Notes under the pieces: model-generated
What the model was told of the DNA's origin: nothing
The model's input: only the letters and a program-made list of their open reading frames with translations
Database searches by the model: none
Assembly: GCA_021771715.1 (NCBI GenBank)
Contig: JAETOO010000022.1
Location: 1-54,107, forward strand
DNA: 54,107 nucleotides
Direction: 5' to 3'
Origin: Oscillospiraceae bacterium
GTDB taxonomy: Bacteria; Bacillota; Clostridia; Lachnospirales; Lachnospiraceae
Position numbers and translations under genes: made by a program
Part shown: positions 9,050 through 19,012 of the stretch, one piece after another
Layout of the letters: each line of letters starts with the position of its first letter
Numbering within the stretch: the first letter of the stretch is position 1

Positions 9050-9291
9050 GAGAAGAACCCGGGGCCGCACCGCAGCGACTGTAGCGAGTCTTTACAAGTT
9101 CTTAGGTCCCAGGATACCGGAGCAGCTGTAAAAATCCTGCCTTCCGGCAGGATTTTTAGCGGGCACTGTCTGAGAAAAATGTGCATCCGGCACATTTTTC
9201 GAGTTGCCCGCGGCAGCTGCGCAGATGTCCTGGGACCTTAGAACTTGTAGACGAGCGATTTGGAGCTGCGGTGCGGCCCCGGGTTCTTCTC
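9050..9291. other. 242-bp nested palindromic element (structured RNA or MITE-like)
   Basis: Between the DUF362 gene and gdhA lies one large dyad. Outer arms 9050-9075 and 9266-9291 pair perfectly over 26 bp. After an asymmetric internal loop, 9093-9114 pairs with 9228-9249 over 22 bp with one mismatch. GCAGCTG/CAGCTGC follows, and at the tip are two separate hairpins: 9129-9158 (13-bp stem, TTCC loop) and 9159-9211 (GCGGGC/GCCCGC plus a 10-bp AT-rich stem). It is too elaborate for a simple terminator. It could be a folded non-coding RNA or a miniature inverted-repeat element. No open reading frame or T-tract supports another reading. Confidence 0.7.
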
Positions 9292-9357
9292 GTCCGGGTA
9301 AAGCTTACTCTCCGACACCACCCAACTAAAGTTGTAACGTAAGAATGCAAAAAAAGA

Positions 9358-10774
<1,417 letters not shown>

Positions 10775-10834
10775 GGAAGACGTGGCAGCCGGACACGGCT
10801 GACAGTCCAAGTGTGTCAATTTGAAATTATGGAT

Positions 10835-10887
10835 CAACCGTCACAGAGGCCAGGCTGCTGCCTGACCGGGTGGCGGTTGTTGTATTT
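10835..10887 (+). terminator. Probable gdhA terminator
   Basis: CAACCG (10835-10840) and CGGTTG (10874-10879) close a stem extended by CAC/GTG around a GC-rich inner hairpin; TTGTATTT follows. The T-tract is interrupted, so efficiency is uncertain. Confidence 0.5.
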
Positions 10888-10902
10888 CATACCGGTTTAT
10901 GC

Positions 10903-10932
10903 TTGCAATTTCCAGTGTCACAGCCGTAAAAT
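10903..10932 (+). promoter_or_regulatory. Candidate promoter of the sugar-acid operon
   Basis: TTGCAA (10903-10908) and TAAAAT (10927-10932) are 18 bp apart in the 331-bp gap between gdhA and the URO-D-family gene. The matches are moderate. Confidence 0.4.
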
Positions 10933-10944
10933 AGTGCCTGAATA

Positions 10945-10972
10945 CGGAATGCATTTCTTTTTTTGTATTCCG
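10945..10972. promoter_or_regulatory. Inverted repeat in the operon leader
   Basis: CGGAATGCA (10945-10953) pairs with TGTATTCCG (10964-10972), with one G-T wobble, around a T-rich loop. It lies just downstream of the candidate promoter and could be an operator (for example for the CdaR-type protein encoded at 14445) or an RNA hairpin. Confidence 0.4.
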
Positions 10973-11105
10973 GTTACAATGCCAGACGGGCTCCCTTCTG
11001 GTATCTTTGTAGTATCTGAAAGAGACTGAGCCGCAGCCTCCGGTATCCCGCAGGACGGGTTCACGGGAGGAGCGGTCAGAATTTGATACACAGGAGGGAC
11101 AGAGT

Positions 11106-12305
11106 ATGACAAGCAAAGAGAGGATTCTTGCGACACTGCGCGGAGAGCCGACGGATACACTGCCGTTTGTGCCGCGGCTGGATAACTGGTACTATGCACA
11201 TGAGGCGACTAACACACTGCCGGATCAGTACCGCCATGCGACCCTGCAGGAATTTGCCGATGATCTCGGAGTGGGATTTCACTCGATTATTCCGAATTTT
11301 AAGGGCTGGCGTCCGGGCGGCTACCGCAACCTGCACGTCGGGCTGGGAATCTATGATCTGGAGCTGTCGCCGTGGCGCGTGGAGTTCCACAATGTGGGAA
11401 TCACTGAGAGCCACAATGACCGGGGCGAGACGTTTGTGGTGTATGAGACACCGAAGGGAAAGATCAGCACAACGACTGTGTACACACCGCAGATGCTCAG
11501 GGACGGCATCACCCTGCATGTGGTGAAGGAGCACGCGCTGAAATCGTCGGACGACTACGAGGCGCTGGCCTACATTTTTGAGAATGCCGAGGTGATTCCG
11601 ACCTACGACGCGTATGAAAAATACCGGGAGGAATACATCGGGGACCGCGGCGTGGCTGTGGCTCTGTCTGCGATGTGGGCATCCGCCGGCCACTATCTGA
11701 TCAAGGAGCTGATGGGCTTCGAGGACTTCTATCTGGAGCGGTATGACGACAAGGACAGCATGGACGAGCTGGTGGCGCGGCTGCATCCGTTCTGCAACAA
11801 GCTCTTTGAGGCAGCGCTGAACAGCCCGGCGGAGGTGATTCTCTCCGGAGCGAATTATGACTTCACTTTCACGGTGCCGGATATGGTGCAGGACTATGTC
11901 GTGCCGGAGCTGAAGCGCCAGAGCGACATCGCGCATGCGCGCGGAAAATTTATTGCGACGCACACCGACGGCGAAAATATGATGCTGCTGGATAAGTATG
12001 TGGCAGCGGGCGTCGACATAGCGGACTCTATCTGCCCTGCGCCGATGACAAAGACGACGCTGAAGGATGCGCGCGATACGTTCGGAGACCGGATCACGAT
12101 CTGGGGCGGCATTCCGTCCATCTCGACGCTGAAGGAGAGCGTGAGCGACAAAGAATTTTACAGGATTGTCGACGATACGCTTGAGACGATCGGAAGAGGA
12201 GACCACTTTATTATGTCGGTGGCAGATACGCTTCCGCCTGCAGCGGACTTTGACCGGCTGCTGTATCTCAAGAAAAAGGCCGAGGAATTCGGGCCGGTGA
12301 GGTAG
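11106..12305 (+). CDS. Uroporphyrinogen decarboxylase (URO-D) family protein
   Basis: The 399-aa protein has the TIM-barrel URO-D fold signature (TSKERILATLRGEPTD start; THTDGENMMLLDKYVAAGVD and WGGIPSISTL near the C-terminus). This family includes haem-pathway decarboxylases and also many methyltransferases that work with corrinoid proteins. No haem genes and no corrinoid-protein or MtaB-like gene are nearby, so neither role is directly supported. It is the first gene of an apparent operon with an iron alcohol dehydrogenase and a sugar-acid aldolase (gaps of 21 and 7 bp), so a role in acid-sugar or C1 metabolism is possible but inferred. AGGAGG lies 10 nt upstream of the ATG. Confidence 0.8.
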   Translation: MTSKERILATLRGEPTDTLPFVPRLDNWYYAHEATNTLPDQYRHATLQEFADDLGVGFHSIIPNFKGWRPGGYRNLHVGLGIYDLELSPWRVEFHNVGITESHNDRGETFVVYETPKGKISTTTVYTPQMLRDGITLHVVKEHALKSSDDYEALAYIFENAEVIPTYDAYEKYREEYIGDRGVAVALSAMWASAGHYLIKELMGFEDFYLERYDDKDSMDELVARLHPFCNKLFEAALNSPAEVILSGANYDFTFTVPDMVQDYVVPELKRQSDIAHARGKFIATHTDGENMMLLDKYVAAGVDIADSICPAPMTKTTLKDARDTFGDRITIWGGIPSISTLKESVSDKEFYRIVDDTLETIGRGDHFIMSVADTLPPAADFDRLLYLKKKAEEFGPVR

Positions 12306-12326
12306 GAGAACAGGGAGGAGATCAGG

Positions 12327-13445
12327 ATGAATTACAGCTATGGAAATCCGGTGAAGGTAGTATTTGGAGCCGGGAAGTTGTCGCAGCTTGCGGAGGTAAT
12401 GGAGGAGCACGGGCTGGATCACGCGCTGCTGGTGGCAGATCCCTTCAGTGTCAGATGCGGGCTTGCAGACCGGGTAAAGGAGTATGCGAAGGGGAGGATC
12501 CTCGACATCGCGTCGGACGTGGAACCGAACCCGACCTGCGACAATGTGGATGCGTGTGCAAAAAAGGCGCGCGAGGCAGGAGCCAGGTCGATTGTCGCGC
12601 TGGGCGGAGGTTCCTCGATGGACTGCGCAAAGAGTACGGCAGCCGCGGTCGCGATGGACTGCAGCGGAATGGAGCTTTTGAAGGGAAAGCCGATCACGGA
12701 GGCGCTTCCGCTGATCGCGATTCCGACGACCGCGGGGACAGGCAGCGAGGTCGGCTGGGGCGCAGTGCTCTCCAACCATGCGACGAACGAGAAAATCGCG
12801 ATTTTCGGCAATCCGATCTTTCCGAAGATCGCCCTGGTGGATCCGGAGCTGACGTACACGGTACCGCCGGCTGTCACAGCCTCGACCGGTATTGATGTGA
12901 TCGCGCACAGCCTGGATGCGATGTGCTCGGTGCGGCACAATCCCGTGTCTGACGCTCTGGCGGCCTACGCGGCGAAGCTGGCATTTGAAAATCTGGAGAC
13001 AGCATACCGTGACGGCGCAAATGCGAAGGCGCGCGCGAACATGGCGATCGCGAGCAATACGGCGGGCTATGCGTTCAGCAATACCGGGACGACAGGGAGC
13101 CATGCGTGCTCCTATCTGCTGACCGCAAAGTACCGGATTCCGCACGGCGAGGCCTGTGCGCTGACGCTGGATCTGTGGTTCCTCGCGGCGGCGCAGGTAC
13201 GGCCGGAGATCAATGAGCTGGCGAGGATGATGGGCTTTGCGGATGCCGCGGCGGTCGCAAAGCGGATCGCGGAGCTGAAGCGTGCGACCGGTCTGCGCAT
13301 GACGCTGACCGGGATGGGAGTGCCTCAGACGCAGGAGGCGATGGACGAGCTCGTGGAGGCTGCCGCCGCATCCGGAAATATGAAGAACGATGTCAGCGGT
13401 GTGTCGAAGGAGCTGATTGCGAGAATTTATGTGTCCAGGAGGTAG
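12327..13445 (+). CDS. Iron-containing alcohol dehydrogenase in the sugar-acid operon
   Basis: Fe-ADH family oxidoreductase, 372 aa. GGGSSMDCAKSTAAA is the nucleotide-binding loop and TTAGTGSEVGWGAVLS the following conserved segment. STGIDVIAHSLDAM gives the Asp and His metal ligands, and GSHACSYLL and HGEACAL supply candidate C-terminal His ligands. It differs clearly from the butanol-dehydrogenase-like gene at 6699. It sits between the URO-D-family gene and the HpcH/HpaI aldolase, whose stop region contains the ribosome binding site of the next gene. Because the pathway needs reduction of tartronate semialdehyde to glycerate and no GarR-type enzyme is present, that reaction is the best guess; 1,2-diol or lactaldehyde chemistry is an alternative. 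Confidence 0.85.
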   Translation: MNYSYGNPVKVVFGAGKLSQLAEVMEEHGLDHALLVADPFSVRCGLADRVKEYAKGRILDIASDVEPNPTCDNVDACAKKAREAGARSIVALGGGSSMDCAKSTAAAVAMDCSGMELLKGKPITEALPLIAIPTTAGTGSEVGWGAVLSNHATNEKIAIFGNPIFPKIALVDPELTYTVPPAVTASTGIDVIAHSLDAMCSVRHNPVSDALAAYAAKLAFENLETAYRDGANAKARANMAIASNTAGYAFSNTGTTGSHACSYLLTAKYRIPHGEACALTLDLWFLAAAQVRPEINELARMMGFADAAAVAKRIAELKRATGLRMTLTGMGVPQTQEAMDELVEAAAASGNMKNDVSGVSKELIARIYVSRR

Positions 13446-13452
13446 GAAGACG

Positions 13453-14241
13453 ATGGACAATCTGACAAACTGGAAAGAAGCGCTGAAGGAGCGGACGCTG
13501 TACGGCTGTTTTGTGACCTTCGGGCTGGCGGATATCGCAGAGATGACTGCGATGATGGGATTTGACTTTCTGGTGCTGGACAATGAGCACGGCGTGATCG
13601 AGCAGAGCACGCTGGCGGATATGGTGCGCGCAAGCCAGCTGCGCGGCGTGCCGGCGATCGTGCGCTGCACGATGAAGGAGTATGACCACATTCAGAAGGC
13701 GCTGGATTTTGGGGCAAACGGCGTACTGCTTCCGCTTGTGAACACGGCGGAGGATGCGCGCCGCGTCGTCGATATGGCGAACTATTATCCGGACGGGCAC
13801 AGGGGCGCGGCGTATCTGCCGCGGGCGTCACACTACGGAATGGTAGAAGACAAACGCGCCTATTTAAAACAGGCGAATGCGTGCAAACTCGTGGCCTGTC
13901 AGGTGGAAACACGCGAGGCGGTAGAGCATCTCGATGAGATCCTCGCCGTCGACGGCATCGACGTGTATTTTATCGGGCCGGGGGATCTGGCGGCTTCCTA
14001 CGATGAGCCGACCGGCAGCCCCAGGATGCTGGAGCTCACAGAGCGCGTAATTCGGCAGATTGTCGCGGCGGGCAGGACTGCGGGCTATTATGTCGGCACG
14101 CCGGAGGCCGCGAAGCAGGCGGAGGGCTGGGGGGCCCGCTTTCTTCTGACCGCGGTGAATCAGTATATGGTGGCCGGAGGGCGGAGCTTTTTGAGCAGAG
14201 TGCGCGGCGGGCAGGAGATCGCTGCGAGGTCAGCCTACTAA
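13453..14241 (+). CDS. HpcH/HpaI-family class II aldolase (2-keto-3-deoxy sugar-acid aldolase)
   Basis: Metal-dependent pyruvate aldolase of the HpcH/HpaI/GarL family, 262 aa. Visible motifs are VLDNEHGVIEQ with the catalytic His, GANGVLLPLVNTAEDA, the QVETREAVEHLDEIL Glu and FIGPGDLAAS with the metal-ligand Asp. GarL cleaves 5-keto-4-deoxy-D-glucarate or 2-keto-3-deoxyglucarate to pyruvate and tartronate semialdehyde, which fits the glycerate kinase and GarD-type genes nearby. ATG 13453 is preceded by AGGAGGTAG, which overlaps the end of the dehydrogenase gene, so the two are probably translationally coupled; the frame is open to 13417. A terminator follows, separating this three-gene unit from the regulator gene. 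Confidence 0.88.
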   Translation: MDNLTNWKEALKERTLYGCFVTFGLADIAEMTAMMGFDFLVLDNEHGVIEQSTLADMVRASQLRGVPAIVRCTMKEYDHIQKALDFGANGVLLPLVNTAEDARRVVDMANYYPDGHRGAAYLPRASHYGMVEDKRAYLKQANACKLVACQVETREAVEHLDEILAVDGIDVYFIGPGDLAASYDEPTGSPRMLELTERVIRQIVAAGRTAGYYVGTPEAAKQAEGWGARFLLTAVNQYMVAGGRSFLSRVRGGQEIAARSAY

Positions 14242-14272
14242 GCTTTTTGTTTACAATTCCTTCTTTAGAGAG

Positions 14273-14311
14273 CTCTCCAGCGGAGAATTCATGGCCGTTG
14301 GAGGGCTTTTT
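14273..14311 (+). terminator. Terminator after the aldolase gene
   Basis: CTCTCCAGCGG (14273-14283) pairs with CCGTTGGAGGG (14295-14305), including two G-T wobbles, and is followed by CTTTTTG. Confidence 0.7.
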
Positions 14312-14444
14312 GCAAATGTACCATTTCAGCTATTTGGCCGCGTCAGGAAGCGCGGGGAGTCGCTTAGTGCGAAGCGATTTGATACGGCAGCTTCGACCTG
14401 CGGCTTGCGTGAATTTCCGGTTGTTATGAATATAGGAGGCAGAT

Positions 14445-15572
14445 ATGATTGATGTAGCGCTGGCCGAGAAGTTTATCAGAAAAGCGGCAAATTATACGGA
14501 CTACAATATTAACATCATGAACGAGAAGGGAATCATCATCGCGAGTTCGGATCCGGCGCGGGTGGGGAGCTTCCATGAGGTCGCTTATCAGATTATCAGC
14601 GGAGATAAGGATGTGGTCGAGGTGGTCAGCTCGGATCATTTTCAGGGAGGAAGAGTCGGCATCAATATGGCGGTTCTGATGCACCGGAAGAAGATCGGCG
14701 TGCTGGGGATCACCGGAGACCCGGAGGAAATCCGGAGCATCGCACAGATTCTGAAAATGTCGATGGAGACAATGATCGAGTACGAGGCGCAGAACCGGAA
14801 AAATTATCTGCAGCAGAATCTGCGCACGCGGTTCATGGATGCGCTGCTGTATCAGGAGGAGGCGGACAGTGAGGGCGAGTTGACGGCTGTGTCGACTCAG
14901 CTGGGCTATGATCCGCAGCTTCTGCGCATCCCGGTGCTGGTCGAGGTGGACCGGCCGGAGGAGGCATATGGACTTTTGGAGCAGCTGCACAGGCAGTCGC
15001 TTCTGGGAGCGCAGGATCTCGGAGCGGTTACGCGCAGCAATAATATCCTGCTCTTCCGGAGTCTTCGGAATCAGCCGTTTCACGAATACAAGTATGCGCT
15101 GACGACATTTCTGGATACCCTGAGCGCGCACTTCGCGCAGCAGGATGTCTCCTGCAGGTACTTCGTCGGAACTTTTCAGGAAAAATACAGATATTATCGG
15201 AATGCGTTTCAGCACTGCAGGTGGCTGAGGCAGCACTGCGCGGAGCGAAAGGGAGATCTCTTCTTCTTTTACGATTTTGTCGGGGACTATATGCGAAGTA
15301 TTGCGCCGGTCTACGAGCTGAATCGGATTTACGCCGCAGTGGAGGGACAGATGGAGGAGGAACGCAAAGGTCCGGCGGTTGAGCTGATTGAGACACTGAG
15401 AAGAAATAATTACAATTTGAACGAAAGCAGTCGGGAACTATTCATTCACAAGAATACGCTGATCTTCCGTTTCAATAAAATTAAGGATCTGTTTAATGTA
15501 AATCCGATTCAAAGTACGACGGACCGGGAATTTCTGGACTGGTTTGCGCTGTACCTGAAAATGAACCGATAA
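14445..15572 (+). CDS. cdaR: CdaR-type sugar diacid regulator
   Basis: Transcription regulator of the CdaR/SdaR family, 375 aa. The N-terminal third (about residues 1-130, with GIIIASSDPARVGSFHE and LGITGDPEEIRSIAQILK) is the putative sugar-diacid recognition domain. The C-terminus (about 318-370, NNYNLNESSRELFIHKNTL) is the PucR-type helix-turn-helix. In enterobacteria CdaR activates galactarate, glucarate and glycerate genes in response to these acids, which matches the flanking aldolase, glycerate kinase and dehydratase genes. It is followed by the kinase after 18 bp. TAGGAGG stands 8 nt before the ATG. The operator is unknown; the inverted repeat at 10945 is one candidate. Confidence 0.88.
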   Translation: MIDVALAEKFIRKAANYTDYNINIMNEKGIIIASSDPARVGSFHEVAYQIISGDKDVVEVVSSDHFQGGRVGINMAVLMHRKKIGVLGITGDPEEIRSIAQILKMSMETMIEYEAQNRKNYLQQNLRTRFMDALLYQEEADSEGELTAVSTQLGYDPQLLRIPVLVEVDRPEEAYGLLEQLHRQSLLGAQDLGAVTRSNNILLFRSLRNQPFHEYKYALTTFLDTLSAHFAQQDVSCRYFVGTFQEKYRYYRNAFQHCRWLRQHCAERKGDLFFFYDFVGDYMRSIAPVYELNRIYAAVEGQMEEERKGPAVELIETLRRNNYNLNESSRELFIHKNTLIFRFNKIKDLFNVNPIQSTTDREFLDWFALYLKMNR

Positions 15573-15590
15573 CAGAGGAAGGAGAGGCTC

Positions 15591-16835
15591 ATGAAAATTG
15601 TATTTGCACCGGATTCCTTTAAGGACTCACTCTCGGCATCCAGGGTGTCAGGGATCCTGAGAAAAAAGGCGGAAGAGATTTTTACGAAATGTACCATGCA
15701 GGAGATCCCGCTCGCGGATGGCGATAAGGGGACCGTCGATGTGCTGCTCTCCGTACTGGGCGGACGCAGAGAGTGGGCGATGGCATCAAATTTTATGGGA
15801 GAGCCCATTGAGGTGGAATATGGGGTGCTGCCGGATGGGACTGTGGTGGCGGAGACCGGGCCGCTGCTGTGTGATGACGGGCGGCAGGAATGCTCCACTC
15901 GCCAGAAAATGCTGTTTTCGTCCTCAAGCGGAGTCGGAGAATTGATCGGCACGCTGCTTGATCGGGGATACCGGAAGATCTACATCGGCGCAGGCGCGGG
16001 GATGACGAATGACGGCGGTATGGGGTGTGCAAAGGCGCTGGGCGTCCGCTTTTTCGATCAGAAAGGGGAAGAGCTCGGTGCTGCAGGCTTTAGCTTGAAG
16101 GAAATCCGCAGGATTGACACCACAGGGCTGGATCCGCGGCTTTCGGAGGCAGAACTGACGGTGATGTGCGCCGTGAATAACGTGCTTGTCGGCGACCAGG
16201 GAGCGACGTACGTGTACGGAGCAATGAACGGCGGAGGTCCGGAGGAGCTGATCCGCCTGGAGCACGGGATGCGCAATTATGCGCAGAGTATCGAGGAGAC
16301 AACGGGGCTGTGCGTGTCGGAATGCTCCGGAGCAGGGGCGGCCGGGGGGCTTCCGGCGGCGCTCAAGGCATTCGGGGGCGCGAAGCTGCGCTCCGGGATC
16401 TCGTCGGTGCTGCAGCTGATTCACTTTGAGGAGCTGATCAATGACGCCAGCCTCGTGGTGGTCGGGGAGGGGACGCTGGACCGCACCTCGATTTACGGCA
16501 AGGCGATCAGCGGCATCGGCATGCTGTGCAAGGCAAAGAAAATCCCGGTCGTCGCGGTAGTCGGACAGATGGGACAGGATGCGGAGCTGCTGTATCACTA
16601 TGGCGTCAGCTCCATGATCTCCTCGGTCAATACCATTATGGAGCAGGAGGATGCGATCGAGAATGCGGAGCGGTTGATCGGCGCCGCCGCAGAGCGGATG
16701 TTCCGGCTGCTCGCTGTCGGCATGGAAATGCAGAACTGCGAAGCATTCTTTCCGGATGCCGGTGTGGAGCTGCGTGTGCGCGCAGACAATCAGGGCAGGA
16801 TTCACTGGGCGGTCGATCCGGAATGGGATGACTGA
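15591..16835 (+). CDS. Glycerate kinase (GarK/GlxK family)
   Basis: Type I glycerate kinase phosphorylating D-glycerate, by similarity to GarK at C2. The N-terminus MKIVFAPDSFKDSLSA and PLADGDKGTVDVLL, the internal YIGAGAGMTNDGGMGCAKALG and VGEGTLDRTSIYGKA are family hallmarks. At 414 aa it has about 35 extra C-terminal residues compared with the usual 375-385. It lies 18 bp after the CdaR-type gene and would deliver the glycerate made from galactarate or glucarate into glycolysis. GGAGAGG lies upstream of the ATG. A 131-bp gap then separates it from the transporter genes. Confidence 0.92.
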   Translation: MKIVFAPDSFKDSLSASRVSGILRKKAEEIFTKCTMQEIPLADGDKGTVDVLLSVLGGRREWAMASNFMGEPIEVEYGVLPDGTVVAETGPLLCDDGRQECSTRQKMLFSSSSGVGELIGTLLDRGYRKIYIGAGAGMTNDGGMGCAKALGVRFFDQKGEELGAAGFSLKEIRRIDTTGLDPRLSEAELTVMCAVNNVLVGDQGATYVYGAMNGGGPEELIRLEHGMRNYAQSIEETTGLCVSECSGAGAAGGLPAALKAFGGAKLRSGISSVLQLIHFEELINDASLVVVGEGTLDRTSIYGKAISGIGMLCKAKKIPVVAVVGQMGQDAELLYHYGVSSMISSVNTIMEQEDAIENAERLIGAAAERMFRLLAVGMEMQNCEAFFPDAGVELRVRADNQGRIHWAVDPEWDD

Positions 16836-16966
16836 CGGCAATCAATACGCCGTCATAATAAAAAAACTGTTTTTTGTATCGCGGCAACAATGCAAAATCA
16901 GATCAGATTTTGTACAATACAGCTATCAGGAAGAAATACGACATGTATCAGGAGGGGGAAGAGTCT

Positions 16967-17440
16967 ATGTTTTTGAAAAAATACGGCGACCTTGCGGTCG
17001 GGATCGTTTTTACCGTGCTCGCCGTCCTTATCTATGGAATGGCGTCCCAGCTTCCGCCGAATCTCTTAGGCGGTGTCGGAAGCGACTTTATGCCGAAGAT
17101 CATTGCGGTCGGCATGGGGATTCTGGGGGTGCTGCAGTGCGCGGAGGGTGTCCGTACAGTGAGAAAAGAGGCGGCACAGGAACCGGAGGAGGAGAAGCCG
17201 GAATATCTGCGCGTGCTTGGCACGGTGGTGGCCTTTGGCATCTATGTGTTCACGATTAAACCCATCGGCTTTCTGCCCTGCTCGATCGTGTATCTGTTTG
17301 CCCAGATGATGATCCTGGCGCCGAAGGAGAAGCGGAACATCCTGCTGTTTGCGGGGATCTCCGTGGTGTTCAATGTGGCTGTCTACTATCTGTTCCGCAG
17401 CGGGCTGAATGTCATGCTGCCGACAGGGATTCTGGGATAG
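16967..17440 (+). CDS. tctB: TTT transporter small membrane subunit TctB
   Basis: Small four-helix membrane subunit of a tripartite tricarboxylate transporter (TctB family, 157 aa). Hydrophobic segments occur near residues 8-28, 37-55, 80-98 and 110-145. These systems import organic acids with a periplasmic-type binding protein and ion gradients rather than ATP. ATG 16967 follows AGGAGGGGG; the frame is open to 16874 but upstream codons look like leader. The large subunit gene begins 11 bp later and the binding protein follows, all inside a sugar-diacid gene cluster, so galactarate, glucarate or a related diacid is the probable substrate. Confidence 0.85.
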   Translation: MFLKKYGDLAVGIVFTVLAVLIYGMASQLPPNLLGGVGSDFMPKIIAVGMGILGVLQCAEGVRTVRKEAAQEPEEEKPEYLRVLGTVVAFGIYVFTIKPIGFLPCSIVYLFAQMMILAPKEKRNILLFAGISVVFNVAVYYLFRSGLNVMLPTGILG

Positions 17441-17451
17441 GAGGGGATGAG

Positions 17452-18960
17452 ATGAATACGCTAGGTATGATGGGCTCTGCACTTGCAGGCCTCGCGAATC
17501 CGCTGTCCCTGCTTTTGCTGGTAGCAGGCGTTGCGGTAGGAATTGTATTCGGATCCATTCCGGGATTGTCCGGTTCGATGGCGGTTGCTCTGTTTTTGCC
17601 GGTGACCTTTGCGATGGATTCGGCGGATGCATTTACGCTGCTCGTGGCGCTGTACATCGGGGGGATCTCCGGCGGGCTGATCTCGGCGATCCTGCTGAAT
17701 ATTCCGGGAACATCCTCCTCGATTGCGACCTGCTTCGACGGGGCGCCGATGGCGAGAAACGGGGAGGCGCCGAAGGCACTTGGGGTCGGTGTGGTGTTTT
17801 CCTTTATCGGAAGTCTCTTTTCCTTCGCTGTGCTGATCTTTGTAGCTCCGGCGCTCGCGAAGGTCACGCTGAAGTTTTCGGCGATCGAGTATTTCGGAGT
17901 CTGTATCTTCGCCCTGACGATGATCGTGGTGCTCGCCGGCGACAACATGGTCAAGGGACTGCTGGCCGGGGTCCTGGGACTTGCGCTTTCCAGCATCGGC
18001 ATGGCGCCGATCGACGGGGTGAAGCGGTTTACCTTCGGAGTGAATGAGCTCTCGTCCGGATTTGATGTGCTGCCGACGCTGGTGGGAATCTTTGCGGTGA
18101 CGGAGGTGCTCTCGTTTGCGGAGACGGTGCGCAAGAGCAGCCGCGCGACGGAGGTCCGGCAGGACTTTAAGATCAAGGGCTTCGGCTTTACGAAGGAGGA
18201 GTTCTTCGCGCAGAAGTGGAATGCGCTCCGCTCTGCGGTGATCGGCACGGGCATCGGCATTCTGCCGGGCATCGGCGGGAGCGTCGCCGGTATCATGTCC
18301 TACATCGCCGCCAAGAAGAGCTCGAAATATCCGGAGAAGTTCGGCACCGGCATCATGGACGGCGTGGTGGCCACCGAGTGCGCGAACAACGCGGTCATCG
18401 GAGGCGCGCTGATCCCTCTGCTGACGCTGGGCATCCCGGGCGACGGCGTGACGGCCATGCTGCTGGGCGCGTTCATGATCCACGGCCTGACGCCTGGACC
18501 GCTGCTCTTTACGACGAACGCGGAGCTGGTCTACAGCATCTTCGCGGCCTGCATCGTGGCGACGATCGTGATGCTCGTGCTGGAGCTGTTCGGCATGCGG
18601 ATCTTCGTGAGACTGCTCAGCATTCCGAAGTACATCCTGCTCCCGGCGGTGCTGATCCTGTGCACGATCGGCGCGTTTGCGGCGAACAACCGGATGTTTG
18701 ACGCGCAGTCGATTCTGTTCTTCGGCGTGCTCGGCTATCTGATGGCAAAGGTGAAGCTCCCGGTAGCGCCGTTTATCCTGAGCTTTATCTTAGGGGAGCT
18801 GGTGGAGACGAACCTGCGGCGCGGCCTGCAGTTCACCGGCGGCAGCTTCCTGGCATTCTTCCAGTCGCCGATCGCTGCGGTGTTCATGGTGATTGCGATC
18901 GCGGTCATCGCGTGGACGGCGGGGAAAAAGGCGCTGGCAGCGAAAAAGAAAACTATTTAA
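17452..18960 (+). CDS. tctA: TTT transporter large permease TctA
   Basis: Large membrane subunit of the tripartite tricarboxylate transporter, 502 aa with about 12 hydrophobic segments. Conserved loops are visible: GSIPGLSGSMAVALFLPVTF near the N-terminus, GLISAILLNIPGTSSSIATC, and in the second half GIGILPGIGGSVAGIMSY and LTLGIPGDGVTAMLLGAF, the two-fold repeated glycine/proline-rich motifs of the family. It forms the translocation channel with TctB. The gene is 11 bp after tctB and 52 bp before the binding-protein gene. GGAGGGG precedes the ATG. The substrate is inferred from context as a sugar diacid. Confidence 0.92.
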   Translation: MNTLGMMGSALAGLANPLSLLLLVAGVAVGIVFGSIPGLSGSMAVALFLPVTFAMDSADAFTLLVALYIGGISGGLISAILLNIPGTSSSIATCFDGAPMARNGEAPKALGVGVVFSFIGSLFSFAVLIFVAPALAKVTLKFSAIEYFGVCIFALTMIVVLAGDNMVKGLLAGVLGLALSSIGMAPIDGVKRFTFGVNELSSGFDVLPTLVGIFAVTEVLSFAETVRKSSRATEVRQDFKIKGFGFTKEEFFAQKWNALRSAVIGTGIGILPGIGGSVAGIMSYIAAKKSSKYPEKFGTGIMDGVVATECANNAVIGGALIPLLTLGIPGDGVTAMLLGAFMIHGLTPGPLLFTTNAELVYSIFAACIVATIVMLVLELFGMRIFVRLLSIPKYILLPAVLILCTIGAFAANNRMFDAQSILFFGVLGYLMAKVKLPVAPFILSFILGELVETNLRRGLQFTGGSFLAFFQSPIAAVFMVIAIAVIAWTAGKKALAAKKKTI

Positions 18961-19012
18961 TTTACATAGTTTTACAATTAATCCAAAAAACCAAATGAAG
19001 GAGGGTTTTCAA

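Noticed and set aside
9129..9158. Simple bidirectional terminator for DUF362/gdhA
   Set aside because: The hairpin with A/T flanks could terminate, but it is only the tip of a 242-bp structure that a terminator does not explain.
10811..11029. 72-codon frame between gdhA and the URO-D-family gene
   Set aside because: It crosses the putative gdhA terminator and the candidate promoter and has no ribosome binding site or homology.
11076..13691. 871-codon open frame on the minus strand opposite the URO-D-family and Fe-ADH genes
   Set aside because: It is a shadow of GC-rich coding sequence; its translation is rich in His/Arg/Leu without any domain, has no ribosome binding site, and the plus-strand genes are unmistakable.
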